Made by a program: the position numbers and the translations under genes. A stretch of DNA of 64,000 bases, from positions 1,556,001 through 1,620,000 of the forward strand of contig NZ_CP076562.1 in assembly GCF_022174665.1 (NCBI RefSeq). Direction: 5' to 3'. Positions 8,443-16,536 of this stretch are shown here, one piece after another; the first letter of the stretch is position 1, and every line of letters starts with the position of its first letter. Origin of the DNA: Eubacterium sp. MSJ-33. Lineage in GTDB: Bacteria; Bacillota; Clostridia; Lachnospirales; Lachnospiraceae. The notes under the pieces were generated by a model, which worked only from the letters and a program-made list of their open reading frames with translations, was not told the origin of the DNA and did no database searches.

Positions 8443-11202
8443 TCAAATAATCCCTGCCAAATACAAATTTTTCGATACAAAAAACATAACACACCCGCGG
8501 AAGACTTGTAAAGCCCACCTGTATTCCTTACCCGACCAAGAATCGTATCCCGGATCCCCATATACATCATCCGTAACTACTTCACCTGTTTCGTTACTAA
8601 AGTCATAACTCTTGAAGTTGTATGAAATGCTACCATCTGCATTTGTAACCTTGCAAGCAGAAACATCGCCCTTAAGACTACTGATTAAGTAAACACTAAA
8701 CTCTGCACCATTCAATGGCTCAATCTTAGTCGTGTTACCATCCTTTACAGGTACGTACTTTTTAACATGAATTGGCTGCATGATCGGCTGGTCTGTGACA
8801 TCCAAATGCTTTGAAAGAGCAGTGTAATTTACATTACTCTTCTCTGCATCTGTTCGGTTATCACGTAAATCTACCGAATGCTCTGCTTTATCTCTGTAGA
8901 AATCCTTTGGTGCACACAGCTCAACTACATAATAATCATCAGCATTCTTTGCTGCAAAGATATCTTTGAAAGTAATCTTTCCATCCACACCAGTTGTTTC
9001 ACTGATCTGTAAAGGCTTCGAATCACCTGCCTTAGCAATTACCTGTTTGCCAGTTGTTGGATCAATAACAGGTGTTCCGTCCTTATGTGTGAGCGGTGTA
9101 TCTACAGTGTACTTCTCGTCACGCGCTTTAATCTCTCCGGTTGCTGTATCTACTACATCACGTTGTGCGTATAAAGCAAATACTGCACCTTCTAAGGTGA
9201 CATCCCCTGTACTGCCCTGCTGTGGTGTAGGATTTCCATTCTTTTTCTGTACAGTAAGATTGACAGGAATTGGTGTATCGGAGAACTTTGGTGCATTTGT
9301 GTCGGATACATTTACACCATCATAACACTTCTCTACACCATTATCCATTCCGTACATATAGGCTAAATCATCTGAAGCCTGCCTTACCTGAAATACCCAG
9401 TGCTTATCGCTCTTTGTGTAGTTATCCGGTGCTTTCTCTTCATACATTATCACCGTACCTAAAGGGATTGTTCTTCCGCCCAAAGCACCTATAAAGAAAG
9501 GGCTTGAGCTGTAACCAGCAGCAGTTGGTGATGTCAAAAAGACTACTTCACCATTAGCATCAGTCTCAAAATACCACTTACTTACAGAACCTGTGTGCTT
9601 TGTTTGAGCTTCCGATTCACCGTAAGTTTGAATTCCCGGATAGTATTCAATGCAGTAAACTGCTCCCTTAATAGGGACTTTGTTGTTATTCTCTTTCGTC
9701 AACGCAACAGAAATAGGATCGTCTACTGGCTTATCAGTTGTGTTGATTATGTACGGATTATCTACCGTATTAGACGCTGTTAGTTCTATTGCTATTGTAG
9801 ATTTGTTTAGCTGATAACCCTTACCAGCTTTCGTTTCCTTTACAACATATTTACCGATCGGCATCTCCAATGTGTTTGTATTACCTGCACTATTACATGT
9901 AAGTACAGCATTGCTTCCACTTACGGTCTTAGCCACTGTTACTCCATCTTCATTGTAGACGGTATACTGAGTTCCTGCTAAATCGTATAATGGATTGTTA
10001 TTTGTACACGTTGGATTTGATGATGTTTTCTTTAATGCCACATGGGAAGTTCCCTCCCATTTAACTTGAAAACTAAACGGACTAAAGCTCAGATCACCTG
10101 TTACAACATTCTGAAGTCCACCTGGGGAGATCCAACATGTAAGGTACATAATATATTTTGTATTATTACCAAAATCAAATGTTACAGTTTTATTACCAAC
10201 TATTGGATTTGCATAAACTCTAAACTGATTGCCACCACGCAAACTAACTGTAGAGCCAGCATTATAATCTGTGTACTGTGTTAAATCTGCATTTATATAA
10301 ATACGGAACTTATAATTTGCCGGAATTGTATAATTCCAAACCAAATCAGATGAAGCATCTACTGTCAATACATCGGACATGAGTAACCCATCTTCTGATT
10401 TGTCAGCTTTTGTACTACCTGTTACCCCGCATCGTTTCCCTTTACTAACGCTATTCACACCGTCTACCAAAAACGGTAAATCATTATAGGAAATTGCATT
10501 CAAAGCATTGATATAAGCTTTCGGACTATTACCATAAGAACCAGTCCCATACCCATAAATAGTTGATGCTTTACTAATATTATCGTTAGCTCCAGAAAAA
10601 TAACTACATGTCAGTGCTACAACAGCATCATCATTTTTTGTATGATCGTTATCACCACCATTAGATGTAAAACCACTCCATACAACGCCAGGCATTGGTG
10701 ACCAATGTTTTGCGTAAGCCAAAGCTTTTGCTATGTTTGTATAACTGTCTTGAGAAAACTCAGTATGTCCATCTACAGCAGATAGCACTGTGCCATAAGT
10801 ATCTGTACTAACACCATGCTGATAACAATAACCATGTGTGGCATATTCAGAATCATTAGCATTTACTGCAATACAGTATAAAGTTGCCTTAACGCCACTA
10901 AAGTAACCCCAGTACATATCATGAATATGTGGGAATCGCGATTCCTGATGTGCTGGTGGAGCATATAACATCTGTACCTCTTCCCAAGTGAGAATTGGGT
11001 CACTAATATCAACCCAAACATCGTCTTTGCTAGCATCCGTCACAGTGGCATCACCCGGCGGTGCTACACCAGCCTCCGTTGTGACCTCTCCTAATTCCGC
11101 AGCCCAAGGCACTAATACTTTTGATAGAAATGAGATTGGTAAAAGACAAACCATCAGAATACCAATCAAGATCAGTAAGCGTTTTTTCTTTTTTGATTTC
11201 AA
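8443..11202 (-). CDS. Large secreted SpaA/Cna-B-repeat surface protein, C-terminus apparently lost
   Basis: The product has 919 residues and starts at TTG (11202), 8 bp behind GGGAGG. Residues 1-35 form a signal peptide. Residues 75-380 resemble the thioester-type domain of Gram-positive adhesins, with C110 in LYCIAVN as a candidate thioester residue. Then come about four SpaA-like beta domains, each opening with a lysine strand (VALKKTSSNP, VALTKENNN, LTVQKKNGN, HVKKYVPV) and carrying acidic partners such as YVVKETKAGKGY, suited to isopeptide bonds. The last 20 or so residues (from about WALQVFRG) do not resemble the family. No LPXTG motif or anchor helix follows, so the 3' end seems to have been removed by rearrangement. 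Confidence 0.8.
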   Translation of the reverse strand: MKSKKKKRLLILIGILMVCLLPISFLSKVLVPWAAELGEVTTEAGVAPPGDATVTDASKDDVWVDISDPILTWEEVQMLYAPPAHQESRFPHIHDMYWGYFSGVKATLYCIAVNANDSEYATHGYCYQHGVSTDTYGTVLSAVDGHTEFSQDSYTNIAKALAYAKHWSPMPGVVWSGFTSNGGDNDHTKNDDAVVALTCSYFSGANDNISKASTIYGYGTGSYGNSPKAYINALNAISYNDLPFLVDGVNSVSKGKRCGVTGSTKADKSEDGLLMSDVLTVDASSDLVWNYTIPANYKFRIYINADLTQYTDYNAGSTVSLRGGNQFRVYANPIVGNKTVTFDFGNNTKYIMYLTCWISPGGLQNVVTGDLSFSPFSFQVKWEGTSHVALKKTSSNPTCTNNNPLYDLAGTQYTVYNEDGVTVAKTVSGSNAVLTCNSAGNTNTLEMPIGKYVVKETKAGKGYQLNKSTIAIELTASNTVDNPYIINTTDKPVDDPISVALTKENNNKVPIKGAVYCIEYYPGIQTYGESEAQTKHTGSVSKWYFETDANGEVVFLTSPTAAGYSSSPFFIGALGGRTIPLGTVIMYEEKAPDNYTKSDKHWVFQVRQASDDLAYMYGMDNGVEKCYDGVNVSDTNAPKFSDTPIPVNLTVQKKNGNPTPQQGSTGDVTLEGAVFALYAQRDVVDTATGEIKARDEKYTVDTPLTHKDGTPVIDPTTGKQVIAKAGDSKPLQISETTGVDGKITFKDIFAAKNADDYYVVELCAPKDFYRDKAEHSVDLRDNRTDAEKSNVNYTALSKHLDVTDQPIMQPIHVKKYVPVKDGNTTKIEPLNGAEFSVYLISSLKGDVSACKVTNADGSISYNFKSYDFSNETGEVVTDDVYGDPGYDSWSGKEYRWALQVFRGCVMFFVSKNLYLAGII

Positions 11203-11345
11203 AGTTTTTTCCTCCCTTTCATCATTGTTTTTCCTTTACTGAACCTTATTCACTTAAATAGAAAAAGGGATGGCAAAAAGCCACCCCGAATTACTTAAGT
11301 GAATGAAAGAGCCTAAAAGATTTTACTCTCTTAGATTCTAGTCAT
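11075..11345. repeat. Repeat copy R1: adhesin start plus leader module
   Basis: This segment matches 12861-13134 (R2) closely across the adhesin signal-peptide codons, its ribosome site and the upstream hairpin. The part above 11249 also matches 14066-14297 (R3). Confidence 0.85.
11249..11303 (-). promoter_or_regulatory. Hairpin leader element, copy 1 (attenuator-like)
   Basis: A 55-bp element bounded by TTCACTTAA and TTAAGTGAA encloses the minus-strand stem GGGGTGGC, loop TTTTT, GCCATCCC, then TTTTT. In RNA this is an intrinsic-terminator shape lying 47 bp upstream of the adhesin start. Copies at 13038 and 14066 keep the stem, including a paired change (GGGATGG/CCATCCC in copy 2). Confidence 0.6.
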
Positions 11346-11362
11346 TTATTAAATTCTTGACC

Positions 11363-11464
11363 CATACTTCTCTCTCATGATAAAATATTATCAAATTAAG
11401 GGGGATTTTGTGGGGGATTATCTACATTACACTATTTTCTCCCTAGAAAGGAGAGAAAAGTATG
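11363..11464 (+). promoter_or_regulatory. Promoter and leader of the zinc-ribbon gene (shared with 14181-14297)
   Basis: TTGACC and TAAAAT with about 18 bp spacing form a plus-strand promoter. Downstream is a direct repeat of GGGGGATT separated by about 8 bp, then GAAAGGAGAGAAA before the ATG. The same promoter and leader occur again in front of a different, truncated frame at 14295. Confidence 0.55.
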
Positions 11465-11800
11465 ATTTATGGTGTAAGCGATGGCGTTAATATCTGCAAA
11501 TCTTGTAATCGTGAATATCTTGCTCATTACGAAAAATATCCAGAAAATGATATTAAACATTCTATTGGCTGTCCATATTGTAATGCAACTGTTGGATATG
11601 CAGAAGGCACGGACGATGTATCAACTTTTGAGTATACTGAAGAACAAACTTATACGCCCACATGCCCTGATTGCGGATCAATAATGAACATTCAAGTAAA
11701 TAGTAACACACACGAATTTTTCTGGTCTTGTTCTCGTTCCCCGCGTCAACATAGAACAAGAAACTATTATGGTAAACGCAAATTAAATGAAATTGACTAA
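11462..11800 (+). CDS. Small zinc-ribbon protein, 112 aa
   Basis: No named family is recognised. Cysteine pairs at C12/C15, C37/C40 and C68/C71 plus C90 suggest two zinc ribbons. The second half (CPDCGSIM to FFWSCS) looks like the topoisomerase-type C4 zinc finger. It is small, soluble and on the plus strand, divergent from the surface-protein gene, with a shared intergenic module. GGAGAG precedes the ATG. A nucleic-acid-binding role is possible but not shown. Confidence 0.72.
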   Translation: MIYGVSDGVNICKSCNREYLAHYEKYPENDIKHSIGCPYCNATVGYAEGTDDVSTFEYTEEQTYTPTCPDCGSIMNIQVNSNTHEFFWSCSRSPRQHRTRNYYGKRKLNEID

Positions 11801-11818
11801 CTGCTGTCAACTCAAAAG

Positions 11819-11846
11819 AACTCAGAAGCTTTTACACTTCTGAGTT
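11819..11846. terminator. Bidirectional terminator
   Basis: The stem AACTCAGAAG/CTTCTGAGTT has an 8-nt loop and T-rich tails on both strands. It ends the plus-strand zinc-ribbon gene and can also end the minus-strand lipoprotein gene. Confidence 0.75.
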
Positions 11847-11880
11847 CTACTTTTATCTGCTCTACTATTTTTTAAACCTG

Positions 11881-12744
11881 TTACTTTCTAGCACCACATT
11901 CACACTTCCAATAACCTTCTTCATCATGGTGTACCACATGAGACTTCTCATCGTGATGCTTAGTCTCTGTCCAAGCGTCCTTGGTTTTAACCCAAACATC
12001 GTCGGCAGTTCCATAATTTCTTCCACCGCATGGATGAGCTGCTAATGCATCTATGCTGGTAAATACTTGACCACACATACGACATTTTACAGCATCTGCC
12101 CAGTATCCCTCTTCCGGGTGCTCGATTGTCTCATCATAAGCAGCCTGATCAATGATCTTCTCATCATAAGCATCTTTGGTTTTTACCCAAACATTGTAAT
12201 TGTGCTGATGTTGCGGCGTGTTATTTCCAGCATTGTTATTGTTAGCAGAATTATTATTTCCGGAATTATTTGATCCAGAATTAGCAGAATTGTTGCTTCC
12301 AGAATTGCCGGAGTTGCTACTTCCAGAGTTTCCAGAATTACTATTAACACTATTATTGGAATTGTTGTTTTCGGAACTGTTTGAGTTACCATTAGAGCCG
12401 TTGCTGCTAGCACTTCCACTATTGTTGCTTGTGCTACTATGACCTGAACCACCATTGCTACTTGTACTTTGCTTCTTCTCTTCAGTAGTTTCCTCAGCTT
12501 TCTTCTTTCCACCACCGATTTCTGTTGTGGCTGGTACTTCAGTTGTCACTTCTACTTCTAAAGTTTCCTTTTCAGGTGCAGGCTCTTCTACTACTTCCGC
12601 AGTTGTAGTATCTGCACTAGCCTCGCCTATAGTAGCAACTGTGTCCGTCGCTACATCCTCAACAGCAGTTGTCTTTCCTTCCTTCTGACTGCATCCTGTC
12701 AACATCAATGCTACAAGCGCAATTGAAATCATAATCTTTTTCAT
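11881..12744 (-). CDS. Asn/Ser-rich lipoprotein with C-terminal Cys/His motifs
   Basis: The product has 287 residues from the ATG at 12744, 6 bp after AGAGGAGG. Residues 1-18 are a lipoprotein signal with lipobox LTGC (C18). Next is a Thr/Glu-rich segment and then a low-complexity stretch of about 80 residues made of Ser, Asn and Gly. The C-terminal third carries CRMCGQVFTS with a spaced AAHPC, resembling a C2H2-type zinc knuckle, and a repeated VWVKTKDAY/VWVKTKDAW motif, ending in CECGARK. It is exported, membrane-tethered and probably spans the wall through the flexible linker. Function unknown. Confidence 0.75.
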   Translation of the reverse strand: MKKIMISIALVALMLTGCSQKEGKTTAVEDVATDTVATIGEASADTTTAEVVEEPAPEKETLEVEVTTEVPATTEIGGGKKKAEETTEEKKQSTSSNGGSGHSSTSNNSGSASSNGSNGNSNSSENNNSNNSVNSNSGNSGSSNSGNSGSNNSANSGSNNSGNNNSANNNNAGNNTPQHQHNYNVWVKTKDAYDEKIIDQAAYDETIEHPEEGYWADAVKCRMCGQVFTSIDALAAHPCGGRNYGTADDVWVKTKDAWTETKHHDEKSHVVHHDEEGYWKCECGARK

Positions 12745-12849
12745 AATGAATTCCTCCTCTTCAGATTGTATCAGATTTTCCTCTGATTGCAACCTTCATT
12801 TCTTTTTTGTTAATTTATAAATAAGGAATCCAATTTTCTTTCAAGGTTT

Positions 12850-12990
12850 TCAATCTGCCCCTGTTGTTGTAACTTCTCCTAGCTCCTCCGCCCAAGGAAC
12901 TAATACTTTTGACAAAAATGAGATTGGTAACAGACAAACCATCAGAATACCAATCAAGATCAGTAAGCTTTTTTCCTTTTTTGATTTCAA
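12850..12990 (-). pseudogene. Remnant of the surface-protein gene: signal peptide only
   Basis: From a TTG at 12990 behind GGGAGG, 46 codons encode a near copy of the adhesin signal peptide (SLLILIGILMVCLLPIS, then VLVPWAEELGEV) and stop at TGA (12850-12852). The upstream leader is duplicated too (see 13038). It is either a deletion remnant of a second adhesin gene or a partial duplication. Confidence 0.7.
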
Positions 12991-13037
12991 AGTTTTTTCC
13001 TCCCTTTCATCATTGTTTTTTCCTTTACTGAACCTTA

Positions 13038-13089
13038 TTCACTTAACTAGAAAAAGGGATGGCAAAAACCATCCCAATTATTAAGTGAA
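13038..13089 (-). promoter_or_regulatory. Hairpin leader element, copy 2
   Basis: A 52-bp copy of the element at 11249 has the same outer arms TTCACTTAA/TTAAGTGAA. The inner stem here is GGGATGG/CCATCCC, a fully paired variant, followed by T5 on the minus strand. Confidence 0.6.
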
Positions 13090-13090
13090 C

Positions 13091-13123
13091 GAAAAAACCT
13101 AGGAGATTTTACCCTCCTAGGTT
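13091..13123 (-). terminator. Terminator of the toxin-antitoxin-like operon
   Basis: A perfect 10-bp stem AACCTAGGAG/CTCCTAGGTT is followed on the minus strand by TTTTTC. It lies 13 bp past the stop of the zeta-like gene. Confidence 0.8.
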
Positions 13124-13135
13124 CTGGTTGGTTAT

Positions 13136-13759
13136 TTAATTATTGTCAGTTTTCTCAAAAAGGTTCATATCATCCGTAAGATATCCATCTTGCGAAACAT
13201 CAGATAAACCCAGCAAGGACATTAAAGCAACATCAGACCAATATTTATTACTGAAAATCTGTAAGTCGTCTTTATGTTTTCGTATAACTCTTTCATAGCC
13301 AGCAGAATTATCATATACATGCAAAATATCACAAAGAGTAAAAAGTTTTTTTAGATTATCTAAAGATTTATAATATCTTGAAATTATTTTCTCCTCTGGT
13401 ACACTGTGTCCTCCATTCCCTACACGCATAGACACTCGCATAACATTAATCATAGGATCAGAGGTCAAAACAAAAATACATTTAACAAAATAACCAGACT
13501 TTTTCGCTTCTTTTATTATTTTGATTTTTCTCTCAGAAGACAGAACAGTTTCAAAAGTAAAATCTTGCTTTAATTCAATCATTTCATAACGGAGTTTATC
13601 AACGTATTCAGCAGCTGTTAAATTATCCATCTGTGTAGATGCAACAACATCATCAGCATTTGAGTACTTCCCAATAATAGGTATATATTTTGTTATTGTA
13701 CTTTTACCAGAACCATTAGGTCCAGCAAATACTAGCACCATTGGTTTCTTATTGAGCAT
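13136..13759 (-). CDS. Zeta-toxin-like P-loop kinase
   Basis: The product has 207 residues from the ATG at 13759 (GGAGAGAGAAAAT upstream); the start overlaps the end of the preceding small gene by 11 bp. Walker A GPNGSGKS is at residues 13-20. E70 in DFTFETVLS and the block GNGGHSVPEEKIISRYYKSLDNL are typical of the zeta-toxin/UDP-N-acetylglucosamine kinase family. Such enzymes phosphorylate nucleotide sugars and can block wall synthesis; others in the family are not toxic. Overlap with a small upstream gene argues for a toxin-antitoxin pair. Confidence 0.78.
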   Translation of the reverse strand: MLNKKPMVLVFAGPNGSGKSTITKYIPIIGKYSNADDVVASTQMDNLTAAEYVDKLRYEMIELKQDFTFETVLSSERKIKIIKEAKKSGYFVKCIFVLTSDPMINVMRVSMRVGNGGHSVPEEKIISRYYKSLDNLKKLFTLCDILHVYDNSAGYERVIRKHKDDLQIFSNKYWSDVALMSLLGLSDVSQDGYLTDDMNLFEKTDNN

Positions 13760-13982
13760 ATTTTCTCTCTCCATTGGCATACTCTAAGTATGCTTTCTTT
13801 TTCTCGTCATCATAATAAGCGACAGGGTTTCCTAAAAATTTTGCTTTTTCAATAGCTGCCCTAGCAGCTTCTTTGGCACGTCGATCCATTTCTTTATCGC
13901 CATCTGTTAGATAAACTGATGGATCTTCGTCTTGAACGATAGTGATTTTAATTCCATTTTTATATAAAACGCGCTTAGCCAT
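13749..13982 (-). CDS. Small partner protein of the zeta-like kinase, putative antitoxin
   Basis: The product has 77 residues from the ATG at 13982. It is rich in Lys, Asp, Glu and Ala, with a central helix (EMDRRAKEAARAAIEKAKFL). It does not look like the classical epsilon antitoxin and I do not recognise the family. Its stop overlaps the start of the kinase gene, which implies translational coupling and a functional link. The antitoxin role is inferred from position and size only. Confidence 0.6.
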   Translation of the reverse strand: MAKRVLYKNGIKITIVQDEDPSVYLTDGDKEMDRRAKEAARAAIEKAKFLGNPVAYYDDEKKKAYLEYANGERKYAQ

Positions 13983-14065
13983 TTTATCACCCCACATAAT
14001 TTTATTTATAACTATTATAGCAATTTCCATACAAAAAATCCACTTATTATCCCATTTTTATTATC

Positions 14066-14297
14066 ACACTTAAATTGAAAAAGGGATGGCAAAAGCCACC
14101 CCGAATTACTTAAGTGAATGAAAGAACTGAAAGGCATTTCTACATTTCAATCCTGATTGATTATTATTAATTTGCTTTATTTATTAAATTCTTGACCATA
14201 CTTTTCTCCCATGATAAAATATTGCCAAATTAAGGGGGATTTTGTAGGGGATTATCTACATTACACTACTTTCTCCCTGGAAAGGAGAGAAAGTATG
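14066..14297. repeat. Repeat copy R3: hairpin plus plus-strand promoter module
   Basis: It matches 11250-11464 over about 220 bp: the hairpin element (14066-14118, left arm degenerate), the promoter TTGACC/TAAAAT with 17 bp spacing, the GGGGGATT repeat and GAAAGGAGAGAAAG before an ATG at 14295. The frame that follows (28 codons to TAG at 14379) shares nothing with the zinc-ribbon gene behind R1 and looks chimeric. Confidence 0.8.
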
Positions 14298-14323
14298 GAT
14301 CAAGCATTTAGTCGCTATGACAA

Positions 14324-14479
14324 TCACATTATTAAAACCATATCCAAATCAGAATCATCTTGCTGCTCGTTTCGCGCATAGGAACCATATAAAATAACAA
14401 AAGCCAAAGCACTACCATAAACTTTACGATACTATTCGACGACTTTTTTACACACTGAAGATACTTTTGTTGCGTTCAT
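14324..14479 (-). pseudogene. Broken minimal nucleotidyltransferase gene
   Basis: After GGGAGG, an ATG at 14479 opens a frame with a TAG at codon 16 and then, in the same frame, LYGSYARNEQQDDSDLDMV, the GSYAR-(x)n-SDLD core of minimal nucleotidyltransferases (MNT/MntA type). Three codons later the frame ends where repeat R3 begins. It has thus suffered both a nonsense change and a 3' truncation. MNT proteins usually pair with HEPN toxins; none is seen here. Confidence 0.7.
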
Positions 14480-14558
14480 AAATATACCTCCCTACATAAT
14501 TTTATTTACATTTGTTATAACAATTCTGCTAGAGAAAATCCATCTATTTATATGAAAA

Positions 14559-14720
14559 TCAGTAATCTTTATCATATTCCCCTTCTGTTGACTCACACCA
14601 AATACAATACTTCATCTCATAATCTTCAACAGTAACCATGGATCCATTCTGGCTTGTTATTTGACGGAAGATTAATCTCTCACGAATTGCTAATTTCCCA
14701 GAATGACACCCGTGTTTTTC
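14559..14720 (-). pseudogene. Possible gene remnant, about 54 codons without a start
   Basis: A minus-strand frame without a start codon reads through KHGCHSGKLAIRERLIF, then MVTVEDYEMKYCIWCES and stops at 14559. The composition is protein-like with two Cys/His pairs, but there is no ATG or ribosome site at its head. It may be debris of a gene upstream of the nucleotidyltransferase. Low certainty. The rest of 14480-14830 shows nothing else except an AT-rich promoter-like stretch near 14500 resembling that at 13990-14035. Confidence 0.3.
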
Positions 14721-14832
14721 TATTTATTTCTATAAATATTAGTCTAATATTGAAAAACAGGTTTTTAAATGTAAGCTAAAACTATTAAAAACACATTCAT
14801 TTTTATACATAAAATGAAAAAATTACTGATAT

Positions 14833-14876
14833 AAAACCAGACGGGTTGTCTTCCGACAACCCGTCTGGTTTTATAT
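14833..14876. terminator. Terminator of the S10-spc-alpha operon
   Basis: A perfect long hairpin (AAACCAGACGGGTTGTC and its complement, tetraloop-like centre) lies 4-47 bp past the rplQ stop with A/T-rich flanks on both strands. Confidence 0.92.
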
Positions 14877-14879
14877 AGA

Positions 14880-15416
14880 TTAAACTAACTCAAGAATAAC
14901 CTTCATAGCACCGTCACCACGACGCTCGCCAATCTTAACGATACGTGTGTAACCACCCTTGCGGCTAGCATACTTTGCTGCATACTCGTCGAAGAGCTTT
15001 GCTGTAAGATCTACCTTCTTTGTAGTTGCTTTCTTTCCTGCAGCATCTGTAGGAACTTCAACTACCGGGTAGAGAACCTTAAGCATCTGACGTCTAGCGT
15101 GCAGTCTGGAAGGCTGATCCTTCTTAACCGTCTTCTCAACTTCGTCGTACTGTGTAACCTTCTTGCCATCTACAACTTCCTTGATACGCTTGCCATCTTT
15201 ATCCTTCTTAGCAACCTTAGCTGTTACCTTGATCTCGTCGAAGTTATCCTTCTCCTTAACAGCAAGTGTGATAAGGTGCTCAGCGATCTTACGAACTTCC
15301 TTCGCTCTAGCCTCTGTTGTCTCAATCTTTCCATGATAGAGAAGCTGTGTTACCTGATTACGAAGTAATGCAATTCTCTGATCAGACTTTTTACCAAGTT
15401 TTCTATACATTGCCAT
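14880..15416 (-). CDS. rplQ: 50S ribosomal protein L17 with an insertion
   Basis: The product has 178 residues, against about 120 in Bacillus. The N-terminal part ([20 protein letters not shown]) and the C-terminal part ([25 protein letters not shown]) are canonical. Two lysine-rich insertions lie between, about 30 residues around [20 protein letters not shown] and a second around [21 protein letters not shown]17 sits near the exit tunnel on the large subunit. It is the last gene of the operon. Confidence 0.96.
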   Translation of the reverse strand: MAMYRKLGKKSDQRIALLRNQVTQLLYHGKIETTEARAKEVRKIAEHLITLAVKEKDNFDEIKVTAKVAKKDKDGKRIKEVVDGKKVTQYDEVEKTVKKDQPSRLHARRQMLKVLYPVVEVPTDAAGKKATTKKVDLTAKLFDEYAAKYASRKGGYTRIVKIGERRGDGAMKVILELV

Positions 15417-15519
15417 TTTAATTTTCCTCCTTACCCTTTCGGGTCTTCACTTTGCTTACTAATCCTTCAGCTTAAGTGGATATGTAATAGGGGCCTCCCT
15501 ATTACGGTCTCTGTGTAAT

Positions 15520-16476
15520 TTACTCATCACCAGTACGAAGTGACAAACCAAGTTCTTTTAATTTAGCATAAACTTCATCGAGAGACTTACGACCAAGGTT
15601 ACGAACCTTCATCATATCGTCCGGAGTCTTATTTGTCAATTCTTCAACTGTATTAATACCTGCTCTCTTCAAGCAGTTATAAGAACGAACGGAAAGCTCC
15701 AATTCGTCGATACTCATCTCAAGTACCTTTTCCTTCTGATCATCTTCCTTCTCTACCATAACGTCTACAGACTTGGCATTCTCAGAAAGATCAATGAACA
15801 GATTCAAATGCTCACTAAGCACCTTTGCGGCAAGGCTAACAGCCTCATCCGGTGCCAATGTACCATTTGTAAACACATCAAGTGTAAGCTTGTCATAATC
15901 TGTAACCTGTCCAACACGTGTATTCTGAACTGTCAGATTTACACGCTCAACAGGTGTATAGATGGAATCAACAGCGATTGCATCAATAGAGGAATCAAGA
16001 CCTTTATTCTTATCAGAACCTACATAACCTCTACCGTTTGTAATCAGAAGCTCCATCTCAAGCTTTGCTTCTGGACCACTCAGATTAGCGATTACAAGAT
16101 CCTTGTTCAAGATCTCAAGATCTCCATCTACCTGAATATCACCAGCTGTCACAACCTTATCACCTGAAGCATCAATGTATGCAACCTTAGGCTCATTTGT
16201 AGTAGAGTTATTCTTGATGCAGAGATCCTTGATGTTCATCACAATTTCTGTTACATCTTCCTTTACTCCCGGAAGAGATGAGAACTCATGCAGAACGCCC
16301 TTGATCTTGATCTGGCTGACTGCAGTTCCCGGAAGAGATGACAACATAATTCTGCGAAGAGAATTACCAAGTGTGATGCCATAGCCTCTTTCCAACGGTT
16401 CTACTACGAACTTACCATATTTGTTATCGTCTGAAATCTCTGCGATTTCAATTCTAGGTTTCTCAAATTCAAACAC
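15520..16476 (-). CDS. rpoA: DNA-directed RNA polymerase subunit alpha
   Basis: The product has 318 residues, the usual length. The N-terminal dimerisation domain ([20 protein letters not shown]) nucleates core assembly. The C-terminal domain ([32 protein letters not shown]) contacts UP elements and activators. It lies between rpsD and rplQ as in other Firmicutes. Confidence 0.98.
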   Translation of the reverse strand: MFEFEKPRIEIAEISDDNKYGKFVVEPLERGYGITLGNSLRRIMLSSLPGTAVSQIKIKGVLHEFSSLPGVKEDVTEIVMNIKDLCIKNNSTTNEPKVAYIDASGDKVVTAGDIQVDGDLEILNKDLVIANLSGPEAKLEMELLITNGRGYVGSDKNKGLDSSIDAIAVDSIYTPVERVNLTVQNTRVGQVTDYDKLTLDVFTNGTLAPDEAVSLAAKVLSEHLNLFIDLSENAKSVDVMVEKEDDQKEKVLEMSIDELELSVRSYNCLKRAGINTVEELTNKTPDDMMKVRNLGRKSLDEVYAKLKELGLSLRTGDE

Positions 16477-16536
16477 TACTGACCCTCCTTCTGGATAACT
16501 GGTGTTACTTAGCTACAAACCCTTTACTTACGCGAA

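Larger units (their letters stand above)
12861..13134. repeat. Repeat copy R2: adhesin start plus leader module
   Basis: It matches R1 (11075-11345) over about 270 bp with scattered substitutions and small indels, and includes the hairpin element at 13038-13089. Confidence 0.85.

Noticed and set aside
11249..14297. Repeats R1-R3 as insertion sequences or MITEs
   Set aside because: No transposase and no target-site duplication were seen; the copies include coding starts and promoters, which fits gene duplication and deletion better.
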